From NCBI GenBank assembly GCA_035048495.1, contig CM068551.1:22322248-22386247 (forward strand): 64,000 nt of DNA. Reading direction: 5' to 3'. Shown piece by piece: positions 33,485 through 45,190 of the stretch (its first letter is position 1; every line of letters starts with the position of its first letter). Source of the DNA: Euptelea pleiosperma (lineage: Eukaryota; Streptophyta; Magnoliopsida; Ranunculales; Eupteleaceae). The notes under the pieces are model-generated. The model was given only the letters and a program-made list of their open reading frames with translations, was not told the DNA's origin and searched no databases. A program made the translations under genes and the position numbers.

Positions 33485-33832
33485 AATCAGTTTGTGGATC
33501 ATTTTCCCTTGTGGATCTGTGGAGCGCTTACAAAATGCCACCTGGCACACTTTTTCTGGTCCCACTGACCCATTAATGCTTGACCCGCCACTCGATGGAT
33601 CTACAGACAAAAAGTCAGCCTGATTGGTGATCTCTAGCCCTTCAATCTGAGTATCAACAGCTATAAATCACTTAATGAAAAAATTCGAATCACATCAATT
33701 AGGCTGATTGTTGGCTTGTAAGTCAATTAAGAGGTAGACCAATCATTCATGGGTGAGTGGACCCAAAAGTGTGAGCCACGTGGTGCATTTTCATTCACCC
33801 CACAGCTCCACAGAGTAAATTTGTTCCTACAC
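33485..33832. mobile_element. Family B G-box MITE upstream of EPFL
   Basis: TTGTGGATCTGTGGAGC at the left faces CCACAGCTCCACAG at the right. Inner arms ATGCCACCTGGCACAC and GTGAGCCACGTGGTGCAT, then GTCAGCCTGATTGGTGAT and its partner. It ends about 550 bp before the EPFL start codon, so its G-box is positioned where it could act as an upstream site. Confidence 0.7.
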
Positions 33833-34380
33833 GACTCAGATGTCCAACGGCGGTTCCCCTTGTCCATAACTCAGATGTTCGTTCCGTACGAGACAAAACC
33901 ACCCCTATCCACACGTACGAACTCACACGAGCGATATCTGCTCTTTCCCATAGATGCCCACCTAAATACCTCCTCCTTCTGGTAATATTACATCTCAGTC
34001 CTGTTCTGTTTTGTTATTCCTCGTACTGCAATATTTCCTCACAAAATTCTTCATAAGAATGCAATGGCGTTATCGTAATAGTTCACAATTCGAGGACTTT
34101 TACTTCTCAAAAAGTAAATCTCCCCACGTGTGGTGGCCCACACGTCGGAAGTACCAGCTCCGCCCCTCAAAAAAGAACAAATCTCTCTCTCTCTCTCTCT
34201 CACTCACACACATACACATGCACATACACAGTTCTTTGACTTACACTCACACGCTACTGCAATAATAGCATTGGTTCCTCAAAATCTCCTGTGAGTGAAG
34301 CTTTTAGTCCTAAAACTAAAAGTCGGGCAACTCCTACCCTCCACATCTCTTGCTAACGTGCGCAGTCTTTAAGCTCGGCC

Positions 34381-34864
34381 ATGGGCGTTCTACGCCACCG
34401 ACACCACCACCACCACCATCACCACCGACTCTCTGCTGCAACTGCCTTTGTTCTTCTCTTCTTGACTTCTGCCTCGGTCACCACTCTCTCCCTGACTCGC
34501 CAACTCGGTAAGTAAACAAAGCCTAACAAATCCCAACTCACGAATCAAAATCATTCTGTCTAATTCGATCTTTCTTGTTGTGCATTTTCGTTTTCTAGGT
34601 AACGGGTTAGTGGGAGTGAGTGGATTGAGGCAAGAGAGAGAGGAGACGAAAAGGGGTAGTGGGTCGGAAGCGTTGGAACGAGTTCTGAATCGGAGGAGAC
34701 TCGGAGGGCTGGGATCTTCTCCACCAACGTGCCGATCCAAGTGTGGGAAGTGTTCCCCTTGCAAGGCTGTGCACGTACCGATACAACCTGGTCGGAGCAT
34801 TCCTCTCGAATACTATCCTGAAGCTTGGCGTTGCAAATGTGGCAATAAGCTCTTCATGCCTTAA
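34381..34864 (+). CDS. EPFL: EPIDERMAL PATTERNING FACTOR-like secreted peptide (EPFL4/5/6 type)
   Basis: Two exons, 34381-34507 and 34599-34864 (donor G|GTAAGT, acceptor TTTTCTAG, 91-bp intron), encode 130 residues. The N terminus has an unusual His run (residues 8-15) and then a hydrophobic signal segment (about 18-38). The C-terminal cysteine domain starts after RRRLGGLGSSPP; its six cysteines are at 87, 91, 94, 97, 121 and 123, and it ends YYPEAWRCKCGNKLFMP. That ending is characteristic of the EPFL4/5/6 (CHALLAH) group. Known members are secreted ligands of ERECTA-family receptor kinases that act with or against TMM in stem, inflorescence and stomatal patterning. The start has a good context (GCCATGG). 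Which of the three paralogues it corresponds to cannot be decided here. Confidence 0.92.
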
Positions 34865-35897
34865 ACAAGAGAAAAAAAAAAAAAAAAGAAACCCCACCTC
34901 TCTTATTTGCATCTCTGGTTCTATATATTTTCTTCTATGTATGTATCGATTTTCTTTTCCTTGAAGAGACAGGAAACATGAAGAATGTAGTCTTTAATTG
35001 AGTTTATTACTCTCTCTCTCTCTTTTACTTTGCAGGTTCTTGGTTTTTTACTTGCAAAGTGCATTATAATGTGTTAGTAACTTTGTGTAATTATTATGAG
35101 AGAGAGAGAGAGAGAGAGAGTGAAATTAAAGACTGTACTTATGATGATTTTTGTTCAGGAGTTTTTTTTTTCTTTGTTCTTAGTTTATTTGGGTTACACT
35201 GAGAAATGGGAATGTTGGAATTTAGTTTAGTTTACTTGGGTTTTGTTTTCTGTAATTAGCCAGTAATAGAAGTCTTCTCTCTCTCTCTCTCTCTCTCTTC
35301 TGGGTGTTGGCTTTGGGATGGCAGTGGCAGGATATTGGGTCTGAGAAGATGCACAGGAGACTGGAGATTGTGTAATAACCTGCATTTACTCTCTCTCTCT
35401 CTCTCTCCCTCTCCCTCTCCCTAGGAGTTCTACTTGTAACTTGCAAGAGAGATTTGTGGGCACCGTGAGTTTAGGTGGCTTGTGCGACACTTTGGGCCAA
35501 TGAGAAAGGGAAACGAGTGGGAACCATGAGATTATAATTCATGGTGCCAGCGCGCCCTCACCATGAAAGCATTTCTCTTGTTTTTATTTGATTTTTATTT
35601 GGTCTGTTCGTGCCGGGGATACGACGCATTAATTTCTCAACAGAGCAAACTTTGTTTTTCTTTCGTACTTTCTTTTGGGGAAAAATTTAGGAGGATATTG
35701 TATGGAGCATGTCGTCCATGTTTGCTAACCATTGGATGTTCATCGAGATTCATGTCACAGGAATCTTGATGACTATCTGCGGTTAGGATCTAAGGACGAT
35801 GGTACTACATTATCGTCCAAGAACGATGCCAACACTTTGTTTTAAATGACTAAAATGTCCTCGTATCAACCAGTGGATCCAGTGGCCCTATGTATCC
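34865..35897. other. EPFL 3' region with GA/CT microsatellites, no further gene
   Basis: Contains (CT)n near 35011-35022, (GA)n at about 35098-35120, (CT)n at about 35275-35299 and 35390-35407. The EPFL 3' UTR should fall in the first part. No other gene seen. Confidence 0.5.
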
Positions 35898-37046
35898 GAG
35901 TAAAACTTCGGTCAGCGAAGCCGCTGACCGCCCACAATATGAGCCACGTGGAACATAGGACAATGACCGTACGAATATTTCGTCAATCGTTAGGTGGACC
36001 TACAAACCAAGAATCTATCTGATTAGTGATTTCAAAGCATTGGATTGGAGTCATTTTCATGGGTTGATTTTAACTGTGGGAATTTGAGCATCATTGACGA
36101 GCTATTGTTTGGGGGTAGGAGGATCCAAAATTTTGAAAGGGTAGCTCTACGGGTGCCCACCTTTTTTGGCTGGGCACCAACATTTGATGGGCACCCATGC
36201 CAATTTGAGGGCCCCTGTTTGGGCACCCTATTTTGCTGGGCACCCACATTAAAATCCAAAAAAAATTTCTGACTTTGGCTCTTGGCCGTGGGTGCCATGG
36301 TGGCTACGGCTGGCTTGGCCGTGGGTGCTATGGTGGCCACGGTAGTTCCAGGCCGTGGCTGCCATGGTGGCCACGGTAATTCCAGGCCATGGAGGCAAAA
36401 AAAAAAAAGCGGACTTGCCGCATATTGTCCATCATTTTGTGCGAGTATGGGGTCCTCCAAACCACTCTACCATCACCACCACTCCAAAACTATGGGCCAC
36501 GGTAATTCCAGGCCGTGGAGGCAAAAAAAAAAAGCAGACTTGCCGTATATTGTCCATCATTTTGTGGGAGTATGGGGTTCTCCAAACCACTCTACCATCA
36601 CCACCACTCCAAAACCACCACCAACTCCAACACCACCACCACTCTACCATCACCACCACTCCAACATTACCACCAACACGGTGGCTGGGGTGCCCGGCTT
36701 AGATGTACCTATGGCGACGGCGTCCTCCTCTTCCTCTTTTTCTTCCTTCTTCCTTCTTCTTCTTCTTCTTTTTTCAACGTGGGTGCCCAAACAAAACTGT
36801 AAAGAATGGGAAAGGACAATTTGGTCCTCAAAAATTGGTTTATTTTGTGGGTGCCCGGCTTAAAGAGGTGGGTGCCCGTAGAGCGACTCATTTTGAAATC
36901 ACTAATTAGGCTGATTTTGATTTGTAGGTCCACCTATGGATTACCAAACACCCATATGGTCAGAGTACTATAAGAGTATGCCACGTGGCTCATATTGCAG
37001 GCAATCAGCGGCTTTACTGACCATCGCAGTCAGCAAAGTTTTACTC
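35898..37046. mobile_element. G-box foldback MITE (family A) split by a 751-bp element
   Basis: Ends GAGTAAAACTTCGGTCAGC and CAGCAAAGTTTTACTC. Flanks CTATGTATCC and CTAGTATCC look like a 9-bp duplication with one indel. G-boxes are intact on both arms (GAGCCACGTGGAAC and TGCCACGTGGCTC). The centre is interrupted by 36139-36889. Confidence 0.85.
36139..36889. mobile_element. Mutator-type element, GGGCACCC-rich, nested in a MITE
   Basis: Ends GGGTAGCTCTACGGG and CCCGTAGAGCGACTC, flanked by perfect 9-bp ATTTTGAAA (36130-36138 and 36890-36898). Both arms repeat GGGCACCC/GGGTGCCC. The interior contains a 126-bp tandem duplication (36369-36494 and 36495-36620) and Pro/His-coding CCACCA runs. The long open frame across it (36282-36863) is low complexity and follows the repeats, so I do not call it a gene. 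Confidence 0.8.
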
Positions 37047-37904
37047 CTAGTATCCTTCTGTAGAGTAAAATATTTTTTTAGAAGTAGATGTAGAGCACGT
37101 TTTTGGGTACTATATCCAACAGCTAGAAATCATCAATCAAGTTGATTTTTTATGCGTATATCTACCAAGGGTTGTAGTAAACATATACCCAGTCAGTGGG
37201 CCTAAAAAATATGTTAGGTGGGCCCACAGATCGACTAGATCGAAAAGTGGCTGGTTCAAAAAATTGTCCACTCCTTTTCAATCAAATTGACCCAATTAAA
37301 TCTCTTCATACGGGGCTTATTTTTCTTTGCCCAAGCTAGGGAGGGCTTGGTAATTTACCAAGACATGGACCCATTCTTTGACCATCCAACGGTGTAGACC
37401 ATAGAGAGAATGTCCTCAAAAGTCACAGCAAGTCTCATTTCCATAAGGGATTACGCCATCTCCATGTGTGTTCTCTGTTCAACTGTCCCTTCACGAGAAC
37501 CGACGATTTTTTATAAAAAAAAAATCTCATCTTTTCTGGATACATGAGGTGGTTAGTGCAGAAGATGTCAATAGATCTGGGGCCCAGGGAGGTCATTCAC
37601 TGCTCCAATAATAAGTTCACTCTATCACTTTGTTTTCGATCTACTAAGCATCAGAGCCCGCCACGTCCTTAATTGAGTTTTTAATGCTATATGGGGACAC
37701 GTGGTGCTCTCTAAGGCGTAGTAGATCGAGTAGTTTGATATCCTGAAAGAGCAACCGCAAACATATTTCCCCAAGAAAGTGAGTCTTCGATTTCCGAGTT
37801 TCAACGAGTCTTCCCCTTGAACGATGTTTGATTCTTCTCTTCTTTTTATTTGGCTAGGCAACGACGTTTGATTTGAAATTATTGGATCTGAATGTTTTAT
37901 TTAA
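37047..37904. other. No gene seen; MITE scraps
   Basis: Words such as GCTAGAAATCATCAATCAAGT (about 37122) show eroded family B. The minus-strand frame 37625-37861 has no recognisable domain. Confidence 0.4.
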
Positions 37905-38307
37905 GGGTCGTGATGTAACAAGGTATACCTGAGATCTTTTCATTTGCGGAAGCGGCATTTTTGGTAGTCACCACTGCCATCTGGGCCCACTGACCGCATG
38001 GATGTCTAGCCCACCCTTTAATAGACATTCATATAAAAAATCAGCTTGTTTAATGATTTTTAGCCATTGGTTTTAGTACTCAAAAGATAGTTGTATTCAA
38101 CGGCTATAAGAACGCCTTAAATGGTGCTAAAAAGTGTTAAAATCTAATGGTTATAGATTACCAATCAAGGTGATTTTTAGTATGTATATCCACCAAGGGG
38201 TGAGATAAACATCCGAGCGGTCAGTGGGCCAGATGGCAGCGGTGACTACCAAAAATGCCGCTTCCGCAAATGAACAGTTTCAGGCATACCTTGTTACATC
38301 TTTTTCC
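37905..38307. mobile_element. Mutator-type MITE (family C)
   Basis: Ends GGGTCGTGATGTAACAAGG and CCTTGTTACATCTTTTTCC, with a perfect 9-bp duplication TTTATTTAA (37896-37904 and 38308-38316). Arms of about 100 bp include GAAGCGGCATTTTTGGTAGT. No coding capacity. Confidence 0.9.
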
Positions 38308-38316
38308 TTTATTTAA

Positions 38317-39397
38317 AATGATTGATTGGACAGTGTTGTTGGTGTTGCCGGTCCGGAATAGGCTTAGACCCTCTGATCTGATCTACCTGTCTAATCTATC
38401 CTACTGTCTTAGACCCCCCACTACTTCACTCCATATCTTACTAAGTTATGGTGCCATGTTCTTCTTGCGTGGGCTCCCTCACATTTCGGTCAGACTTTGC
38501 TGTCCTCCGGGGATTTCAAACTCTAAATGCCACGTGGCATATTCTTTTTTAAATAATCTTAAGAATTGTAAAATAATATTTGTTTCCAAAATAATGTGTC
38601 TTTTAACTGACGCATGAGCATTTTACTGTGATAGTCCACAGCTACACTGGATCAATGAAGAGAGCAAAATCATATGGACCAACAAGATTAGATACAATTA
38701 ATTTTATTTTAATTGAGATTATTATCGCTTTTTTTTCTTCTTCTTATTCTTAGTTGTAATCAGTTTCTAATGCTTTTAGAAAGTCTTTTAATTTGATTAG
38801 GATTTGAATAGTTAGAGTTTTATAAATAAAATGTCATCTTTGATTTTGGAGATGATTAATAAAGAGATTTGTTTTCTTTTTTAAGTAATTCTAATTTTTC
38901 TAGGTGAGATGCCTAGAACGGAAGAGTGAATCTTCCCAAATGAGGGATTCTTTCAAATTAAGTGAAGCAATTCCATAGAATCATTGTGTGGTGTTGATTC
39001 CGCACAATTATCTTCTGATTGTAGAACGAAATTCTCTCATCCCATCCTGCATCAAATCTGGTATCACAACTAAAAAGTCTATCATCGTCGCCATCTATAC
39101 CATCTTATTTGTTTGTCACTTTAACCATCGTCGACCATATCTATATCGTTGGAGAGAGTGATCCCGTAATCATCACTCAAGCTTCTTTAAAATAGTTGCC
39201 GATTGGGGCTTCCTCAATGGATATTGTCTACATCTTGAGAATACTTGAACTTCTTGGTGATCAGTTGCTTATTGAAGAGATCTTTAGATTGTTGAATTTG
39301 GTGGGACAAACTTAATTCAGACGTCCCGTCATGATACATAGCACACATATAAGCCAAACTCTCCTCTTGAGTGTATATCATTGGTGGTACTTACTTT
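38317..39397. other. No gene seen
   Basis: A+T-rich DNA with one isolated GCCACGTGGC palindrome (about 38527). No element ends or domains were recognised. Confidence 0.35.
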
Positions 39398-39640
39398 TTA
39401 AGTCCAAATAAATATCTTTTGTAAAGATGTTTTGGTTAAAACTTTTGTTTGATAGATTTTCTGAATTAACTTTTCAGAATTTAAGCGGATATACGTAAAA
39501 TTATTCAAAAATATAATCTTAATAAAAAATTATTTTATAAATTCTTTACTATTAAAAAATATTTTAGAAAATTTTATTTTTTAATTTTTATCACACTGGA
39601 TCTTAGGTAAACGGGTTATTTTTCAGGCATTCGAGACGGA
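39398..39640 (+). repeat. Direct copy of the palindrome core
   Basis: Matches 41705-41880 in the same orientation (TTTTGTTTGATAGA, CTTTTNAGAATTTAAG) and the reverse of about 41500-41665 (ATCTTAGGTAAACGGGTTA facing ACCCGTTTACCCAAGAT). Confidence 0.6.
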
Positions 39641-39796
39641 CAGATCCCATGCGTTACAGAATAGTATCAGAACATAGGCTTCAGACACCTAAGGTTTTGT
39701 GTGTAATGAGTCCATGTACAATGGATTGTATATAATTAGTTGTGAACCATATGATGACACTGAGTTAAAATTTTAAATTGTATGATATATTTATTT

Positions 39797-39911
<115 letters not shown>

Positions 39912-40079
39912 GATATACGTTTAACTCTTCTATAATTGAACTACTAACTTAAATGCATAATTCACTATCTTTAAAAATTTAAATACTTTGGTGAAACTTA
40001 ATATGTCACTTAGAAATTTAATTAATATTAGAATACGTAGCGAAAGTACAATAGTTTAAATTTCGAGGACAAAATTATT

Positions 40080-41396
40080 TTAAGGGGGTAGTTTGTAATA
40101 CCATGAATATTTTTCAAGATATTTAAAAAAAATTTATGATAATTTAGTTATATATATTAAGTATTAATTCTTACTTGTATGTTAATTGAATTATAATTAT
40201 TGATGTGGGCCTTTAGGGCAAATTTATAGACTTTTTGGGCCTACAAATGACTCTAATTAAAGCCTAGTTGATATCTACGGGTAGGCCTATTTTTTACTCA
40301 TAATTAACCTAAAATAAGACTTTTAATAGATTGATAAATTTATCCCTTTTAAAGTGATGAAAATTACTATTAATTAATTGTTAAGAATGTTAGTCCCACA
40401 TCGGATATGTGAGAAAATTGAAAACCTTAAAAACCTATAAATAGGAGTGAAAACATAAGGCTTTCTAGATTCCAAAAATCGTTGAAAGCCCTTTAAAGGA
40501 GAAAACGTTTTTTTTTTCAAAAGAGAAAAATTAAAAAAAAAAATTAGTCGATTCTCTAAATTCATGTGAACTAGTATTTTTTATATTTTGATTTCTTTTA
40601 AATAATCAAGAGTCGTTGATCTTCAGCATTGATCAAGAATTAGATCAACTCTCCATTAAGGTAAATACACTATTTATTATTTTTTGATTAATTAATTTAG
40701 ATTATACTTTTTGTATATGTATTGCACTCGAATCTATTTATTTGTTATAAACTTAGTATTTTGGCATAATTATATTGATTTTACTATTCTTACTGTATTA
40801 TTAGAATTTTGAAGATCTATTGGATGATTGGATATTGAATTACATACATTTGAAATGTGTGATTGATCCCAATGGTTGAAAATTTTTTAAGCAAGAAAGG
40901 CCTGGAGCCTTTGGATACAAAGCTTTAAACCCCTGCAAAAGAGTTTTTTGTTGAACTGCTCCCGGAGTAAGAATGAGAAGGAGACCCATAGTGAGTTATT
41001 GATTGCATGTATATATTAATTTCGGATCATAATTTATTTTGCATTATTTGTTATTCTTGTTCCATACCTATACTCTCCGTATGAACTTTTGATTTATAGA
41101 ATTGTAATAGATATGATGTAGTGATTAAATTTTATTGGACTTTCATAAGCTCACGGTTAACTGATAATATTTTTTAGATTATTTAGGAATGGAGAAATGA
41201 AGAACTAAAATTTGGTGTACCAAAGAATATTGAAGCGTTTATTGAAGACGCCTAGTTTTATTTATTTATTTTAGTTTTTTTATTGTAATAAAATTAAATC
41301 ACTGACTTTATCGGTTTGTTTTGAACCCAGATTAATTAATTTGGTACCTTTATTTTATTATTTATATTTCTATAAAATATAGAATCTGACCCCTAC
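40080..41396 (+). mobile_element. 3' LTR of a Ty3/gypsy (Tekay/Del-like) element
   Basis: A polypurine tract (TTTTAAGGGGGTAG, about 40078-40091), preceded by TTTCGAGGACAAAATTA, precedes TGTAATACC (40094), the usual gypsy/Tekay internal-to-LTR junction. The LTR has a TATA box (TATAAATA, 40436-40443) and upstream TAGTCCCACATCGG. The 3' end is tentative. No coding body remains upstream. Confidence 0.65.
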
Positions 41397-43085
41397 ATAG
41401 TGTTTCTCTTATAAATTCATTAATGTTCTTTTTCAACAAAACGTGATAGGGCCAGTTGAAAGTGAAAAATTGTTAAAATAAAATAGTAAATGATATTTTT
41501 GGGTAAAGTGCCTTCACAAAAGATGTTTAAAATAAATTTTAATAATAAAGAATTAATAAAATAATTTTATATTTATCCGCTTAAATTCTGACACCCGGAT
41601 CCAACCCGAATGCTTGAAAAGTGACCCGTTTACCCAAGATCCAATGTATGATAAAAATTAAAAAAAATAAAATACTCTGAAATAATTTTTTTAAATGACT
41701 ATAATTCTTAATATATCAAAATAAATATATTTTGTAAAGGCGTTTTGGCTAAAAATTTTGTTTGATAGACTTTTTGAATAACTTTTTAGAATTTAAGTTG
41801 ATAGATGTAAAATTAATCAAAAATATTATTTTAATAAAAAAATATTTTATTAATTTTTTACTATTAAAAAGTTATTTTAAGTATCATTTATAAAGGTAAT
41901 TTACCAAAAAATATCATTTACTATTTTATTTTAACAATTTTCCACTTTCAACTAGCCCTATCGAGTTCTGTTGAAAAAGAACAGAAATAAATTTATAAGA
42001 GAAAAACTACGTAGGGGTCAGATTCTGTATTTTATCAAAATATCTATATAACAAAACATGGAAGTTGTCTCCCCACTTATACCGCCTCTTATATATTTCA
42101 ACAAAGAAGGGCCGAGATCTTATCCCCCAAATGGACGATGGATCTCAGTCACTCATACTTGATTTTGGCCAATGCTTTGACGGGGAGTGCCGAGTGCATG
42201 GGCCACCCATTATCAATATAATAAGTGACCCTGGTTTTCTTATACCCCATCTTATCTTATATGGCTTCAATAATGAGTGGCTGGGATCCACTATGCTTCA
42301 TATCGATGGCTGAGATTAACTCCCACCTGATTTTGACAAACACTTTGCCAGAAAGTGCCACGGGCATGGGCCACCCACGCATATAACAAGACAACTCAGT
42401 TGTATTCTCTTATCTTATCAATCCATCTAATGTGGACGGTTAGATAAAGAGTGGTTGAGATCAAATCCATTGATTTAATTTGGACGGTTAGATTTCAGCC
42501 ACTCAATCCGTCTCATTGAACCTCAATTGATTCAAAATTTGAATTTACATACCATTATTTTTTGTTATTTTTGTTATTTTCTCATTTCTCCTTCTGTGCA
42601 TTACAATCCATTATAATGGAAAAAACGGTAACGCCCCAGTCCGTTATACCGTCTAAGTGTCGAAGGCACCCAATTTTTACAAACGCTTTTGTCGGAGAGT
42701 GCCGTGGGCACGGGCCATTTACTAGTAAATAATAAAATAAAGGTAGCAAATTAATTAATCTGGATTTAAAACAGACCAATAAAGTTAAGATTTAATTTTA
42801 TGACAATCAAAAAATAAAAATAAATAAATAAAATTAGGCGTCTTCAATGAACGCTTTAATATTCTTTGGTACACCGTCTTTAAGTCATTCGTTTCTTCCA
42901 TTCTCAAATAATCTGAAAAATATTATCGGTTGAACCGTGAGTTTATAAAAGCCCAATAAGATTTAATCACTATATCATATCTATGACAGTTCTATTAATC
43001 AAAAGTTCATACGTAGAGTATAAGTATGGAACAAGAATAACAAGTAAATCAAAATAAATTATGATCCAAAATTAATATGTACATA
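40990..43085. repeat. Large inverted duplication of LTR sequence, right arm interrupted by a Helitron
   Basis: The left arm, about 40990-41665, matches in reverse 41700-42042 plus 42726-43085. Examples: GGATCATAATTTATTTTG facing CAAAATAAATTATGATCC; CGCCTAGTTTTATTTATTTA-like block facing AAATAAATAAAATTAGGCG; AGAATCTGACCCCTAC facing GTAGGGGTCAGATTCT. No gene. Confidence 0.8.
42043..42725 (+). mobile_element. Composite non-autonomous Helitron
   Basis: Begins TCTATATAACAAAAC after A (42042) and ends ...GCCGTGGGCACGGGCCATTTACTAG before T (42726). Three hairpin ends are visible inside (about 42184-42200, 42355-42372 and 42699-42717), so it is a tandem of partial copies. It also encloses a scrap of the CGTTATAACGG-type MITE (about 42595-42655). 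The empty site is given by the opposite arm of the palindrome it split. Confidence 0.85.
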
Positions 43086-43380
43086 ATTTGGCTATAGAAT
43101 AGTATTTGGTGTAGAATAGAACTTATCGATAATTAATAATTATTTTAATAAATAAATAATTATTTCACAATGACAAATGTCATTCTCTGAGCTAGATACA
43201 TAAGAGAGGAGTATGACAGATTTTCAAAATCCTAAAGACATGTGGCATCCATTCATTGGGCAAGAGAGAAGAGGATCGAGGAAGAGAGGATAGACCGAAT
43301 CAAAGTTGACAAAGCCTCTCTCTCTCCCTCTAAAGGAGAAAACGTCTCCACCTTTTGGGGGATATTTTGTTGCTCTTTGT

Positions 43381-43535
43381 GAGAATTTTTGAAGCAGTGG
43401 CCACTCACATGGCGCCACAAACTCCTGTTGCTTTCGTACAAAACCAGAACTGCTTTTTGAACAGGAGATTGTAGCGCTATGTGATTGGCCACTACTTTGC
43501 TGCTTCAAAAATCTACTGCTTCAAAAATTTTCCCC
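43381..43535. mobile_element. Family D MITE, short
   Basis: GAGAATTTTTGAAGCAGTGG faces CTTCAAAAATTTTCCCC, with TTTTTGAACAGGAGATTGTAGC inside. The right end contains an extra small duplication (TGCTTCAAAAATCTACTGCTTCAAAAA). Confidence 0.7.
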
Positions 43536-44800
43536 TTGTTGAGAGGGTTGAGGAGAAAGGAAAGAGTTGGACTCGTCTATCCATGAGATTAGTCGAGTAG
43601 GGGTCATATGGTGTCATTGAAAAAGAGTAGTTTTCTCTTTGATACAAGATGACATAACGAAAAGCGTGAAATCAATCATGAAGAACGAACAAAGGAATAA
43701 GATCATCGTCTTAATCTAAAATCATAGAAACTCCTTGAATCCACAAGAAAAAATAAAGTATAAACTTTAATAAAATCTATTTTTCATAATAATGAAATTT
43801 TTTCTAATTACAACTCTTATTTATAGATCGTAAAATCAAAACTTTCTCAAAATACTAAATTATTAAACATATAAAATTTTCCAATTTGGCTAAAAATCAT
43901 TAATTTTAGTTGCCTGTTTAAAACAAATCGATACCAAAAAAAAATTACTAAAATTAAAAAAGTCAACTTTGTAACAACGTTTTGACTCTTTTTATGTCTT
44001 AGTTTGACCCAAAATAGAGAAACAACGTTAGTGGTTAAGTGCGTAGAGCCCTCGATACATACGCTAATAGCGATTTCGAGTTACGGTCGTTAAGTTATTG
44101 ACCGTTTGAAGTTGAGTTATGCCTTTAGAGTTTAGGCTTTTGAGAGGCCTTCTTCTTATCAAACTGCTCCGTGTAATCATCGGCGACCTATTCTACACAA
44201 AAGAAAAAAGAACTCAAATTCAACGGCTAGAAACCACCATATTAAAATGCTTAAACCCAACGGCTAAAAATTATTAATCAAGTTGACTTTTTTTGTGTAA
44301 GTCTACTATGAGGGAGAAAAAGTTTGATGGCCCGTATTTGTATCAAACTCAATGCAAGGACTCTCAAAATTCACCATGTGTATAAATTTCTTCCATGCGT
44401 CAGTGGTTTGAAAGAGTGCCACGTTACACTTTGGGAGGGGCTACAGCAAACTTGCACTCCAAGTGCTTTGTGGTGTAGCTTAAGAGAAATACCTCATAAG
44501 GCTCTCCATACGTTAACGTACATTACGATGCACGATGTGGGACCCATCTAATGACGGTCCCATCTAGGAGATCAACAGACATATCGTATGGCATGAACCA
44601 TTTTAATCTGGGGACGTTAAAATGGACCACTCGTCAAAAGTGGTCCTCTGGGTCCGGTTTCACGGGTCTTTTGGTCAGGTTGGTTCTGGGCATAGTAGAT
44701 GTTTCTCCCTAGGTTGGACCAGTTGGATGGTTCATAGTCCTGCATGCACGACGAGGGTAGAATGTCCTTCAGATGTACACCAAGGAGACGAGCTCCAGTT
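43536..44800. other. No gene seen
   Basis: Mostly A+T-rich, with family B scraps near 44217-44290 (CAACGGCTAGAAACC, CAACGGCTAAAAATTATTAATC). Open frames at 44324-44551 and 44622-44828 have no recognisable domain. Confidence 0.4.
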
Positions 44801-45190
44801 TGCTGTCCGAATAGACTTCAAACTTTGAAGTCCCCTTCCAAAATGGCCAGGTGGTAAACTCTTTTGGGCCCACAGATCCATGCATGTTTGGTTCACCTCT
44901 TCGTGGACCTTTTTTTTTTTTTTTCGTCGTGGACCTACATACCAAAAATCAGCTTAATTGATGATGCCTAGCCATTTGATTTGAGCATTTTAATGGGATT
45001 ATTTGTGGCCGTTAGATTTTGAACTTTCTTTGGGGTGCTAAATTCTAACTGCTAGAGATCACCAATCAAGCTGATTTTTTGCGTATAGGTCCACTAGGAG
45101 GTGGGCCAAACATTCATAAGGTCAGTTGGTCGGAAATAATGCTCTAAGTGGCATTTTGAGAGGGGAGACTTCAAATTTTGAAGTCTCAGA
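44801..45190. mobile_element. Family B MITE
   Basis: AGACTTCAAACTTTGAAGTCC faces GACTTCAAATTTTGAAGTCTC. Inside, CCAAAATGGCCAGGTGG faces AAGTGGCATTTTG, then AAATCAGCTTAATTGATGAT and its partner. A poly(T) run interrupts the left arm near 44910, next to a repeated CGTGGACCT. Confidence 0.7.

Noticed and set aside
36282..36863. 193-codon plus-strand open frame
   Set aside because: Low-complexity His/Pro/Gly product that follows the 126-bp tandem repeat inside a transposon; no domain.
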